Shown: positions 4,873-5,358 of the stretch, piece after piece
Layout: the number at the start of each line of letters is the position of its first letter
How positions within the stretch are numbered: position 1 is the first letter of the stretch
NCBI GenBank assembly: GCA_026398675.1
Contig: JAPLSK010000069.1
Location: forward strand, 1-5,358
Reading direction: 5' to 3'
Origin: a bacterium
GTDB taxonomy: Bacteria > RBG-13-66-14
DNA: 5,358 bases
The notes under the pieces: model-generated
Seen by the model: only the letters and a program-made list of their open reading frames with translations
Database searches by the model: none
Told to the model about the DNA's origin: nothing
Position numbers and translations under genes: made by a program

Positions 4873-5358
4873 TCGGCCGCGCGGAAACCGCCGCCGTAGT
4901 CGCGCTCGCCCTCGCGGCGGCCCTTTTCATCCTCCTCGACCAGACCCACCCCCCGCCCCCCGGTGAAGAGCCCAAGGTGGATTACGCCTTCGTCTTCGGC
5001 GACGCCGTGGCGCGTCCCGGCGCCTACCCGTTCCTGCGGGGGACCGCGCCCGATCTGGCCTACATCTACCGCCGGGCCGGGGGTGACCCCGCCCTGGTCG
5101 CGGCGCTGCCCAACGTGACGCCCGGCTTGCCGGCGCTGCTCTGGTTCGACCGCCGCTGGCTGGGCTCCCGGACGGAGCTGACGGGGCCGCTCGATTTGAA
5201 CCGCGCCCCGGCCTACGAGCTGGTGAAGCTGCCGGGCATCGGCGAGGTTCTGGCGCGCCGGATCGTCGAGGGGAGGCCCTATTCCTCGGTTGACGATCTG
5301 GTGCGGGTGAAGGGGATCGGCGAGGGGAAGCTGGCGGCGATTAGGGGGCTGGTGACCG
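4869..5358 (+). CDS. ComEA-like helix-hairpin-helix protein (partial, runs off window end)
   Basis: The reading frame from TTG 4869 is open to the window edge (163 codons). It encodes an N-terminal hydrophobic anchor (residues 8-23, AAVVALALAAALFILL), a proline-rich linker (28-35), a segment resembling the SLBB-like N-terminal domain of ComEA (FVFGDAVARPGAYPF, 41-55), and a C-terminal tandem HhH pair: LDLNRAPAYELVKLPGIGEVLARRIVEGR (108-136) and SSVDDLVRVKGIGEGKLAAI (139-158). LPGIG and VKGIG are the two DNA-backbone-binding hairpins. ComEA binds incoming double-stranded DNA during natural transformation; HhH proteins with this layout are also found in bacteria without known competence. Only a few C-terminal residues seem missing. 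The TTG overlaps the TPR stop codon (TTGA), implying coupled translation; GGAG sits just two bases upstream, which is close. No ATG or GTG would retain the membrane anchor. Confidence 0.82.
   Translation, partial: MIGRAETAAVVALALAAALFILLDQTHPPPPGEEPKVDYAFVFGDAVARPGAYPFLRGTAPDLAYIYRRAGGDPALVAALPNVTPGLPALLWFDRRWLGSRTELTGPLDLNRAPAYELVKLPGIGEVLARRIVEGRPYSSVDDLVRVKGIGEGKLAAIRGLVT

Overview
The window is GC-rich bacterial DNA (about 68-70% G+C in 60-base samples of the housekeeping genes). It uses GTG and TTG starts, has overlapping genes, and carries families of hairpin repeats built on 5'-CCCTCACCC...CTCTCCC-loop-GGGAGAG. Repeats of this kind, together with a stand-alone DUF559 endonuclease and a DivIVA-DUF167 pair, fit an environmental, probably uncultivated bacterium. 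Genes such as a ComEA-like HhH protein do not fix the phylum, and I do not name one.

Layout. Positions 1-280 are a gene-free block of hairpin repeats containing a direct duplication. Positions 281-1510 (minus) encode a YghO-like GNAT acyltransferase. A divergent intergenic region (1511-1661) carries candidate promoters in both directions. Positions 1662-2360 (plus) encode a DUF2461 protein. Positions 2361-2590 are mostly repeats in the opposite orientation to the left block. Positions 2478-2942 form a compact cassette: a DUF559 (Vsr/restriction-fold) endonuclease gene bracketed by 42-base, 39/42-identical inverted hairpin repeats. From 3037 a strong sigma70-type promoter drives an overlapping four-gene operon: a DivIVA-domain protein (GTG 3112), DUF167/YggU, a secreted protein of eight gapless TPRs, and a membrane-anchored ComEA-like protein starting at TTG 4869 that runs off the right edge.

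How the genes may work together. DivIVA-DUF167 adjacency is a known arrangement in some bacteria, where yggT/proC usually lie upstream; here a repeat-DUF559 cassette sits upstream instead, and the operon has its own promoter. The TPR and ComEA-like proteins are both exported or membrane-anchored and translationally coupled, which suggests an envelope role, with DNA uptake or binding by the ComEA-like protein.

The most interesting item is the DUF559 cassette. Its geometry recalls REP/RAYT units, in which a gene is bracketed by inverted REP hairpins beginning with GTAG, but a nuclease of a different fold occupies the gene position. Its open frame also appears to lack a good start unless a seven-C run at 2560-2566 is one base shorter.
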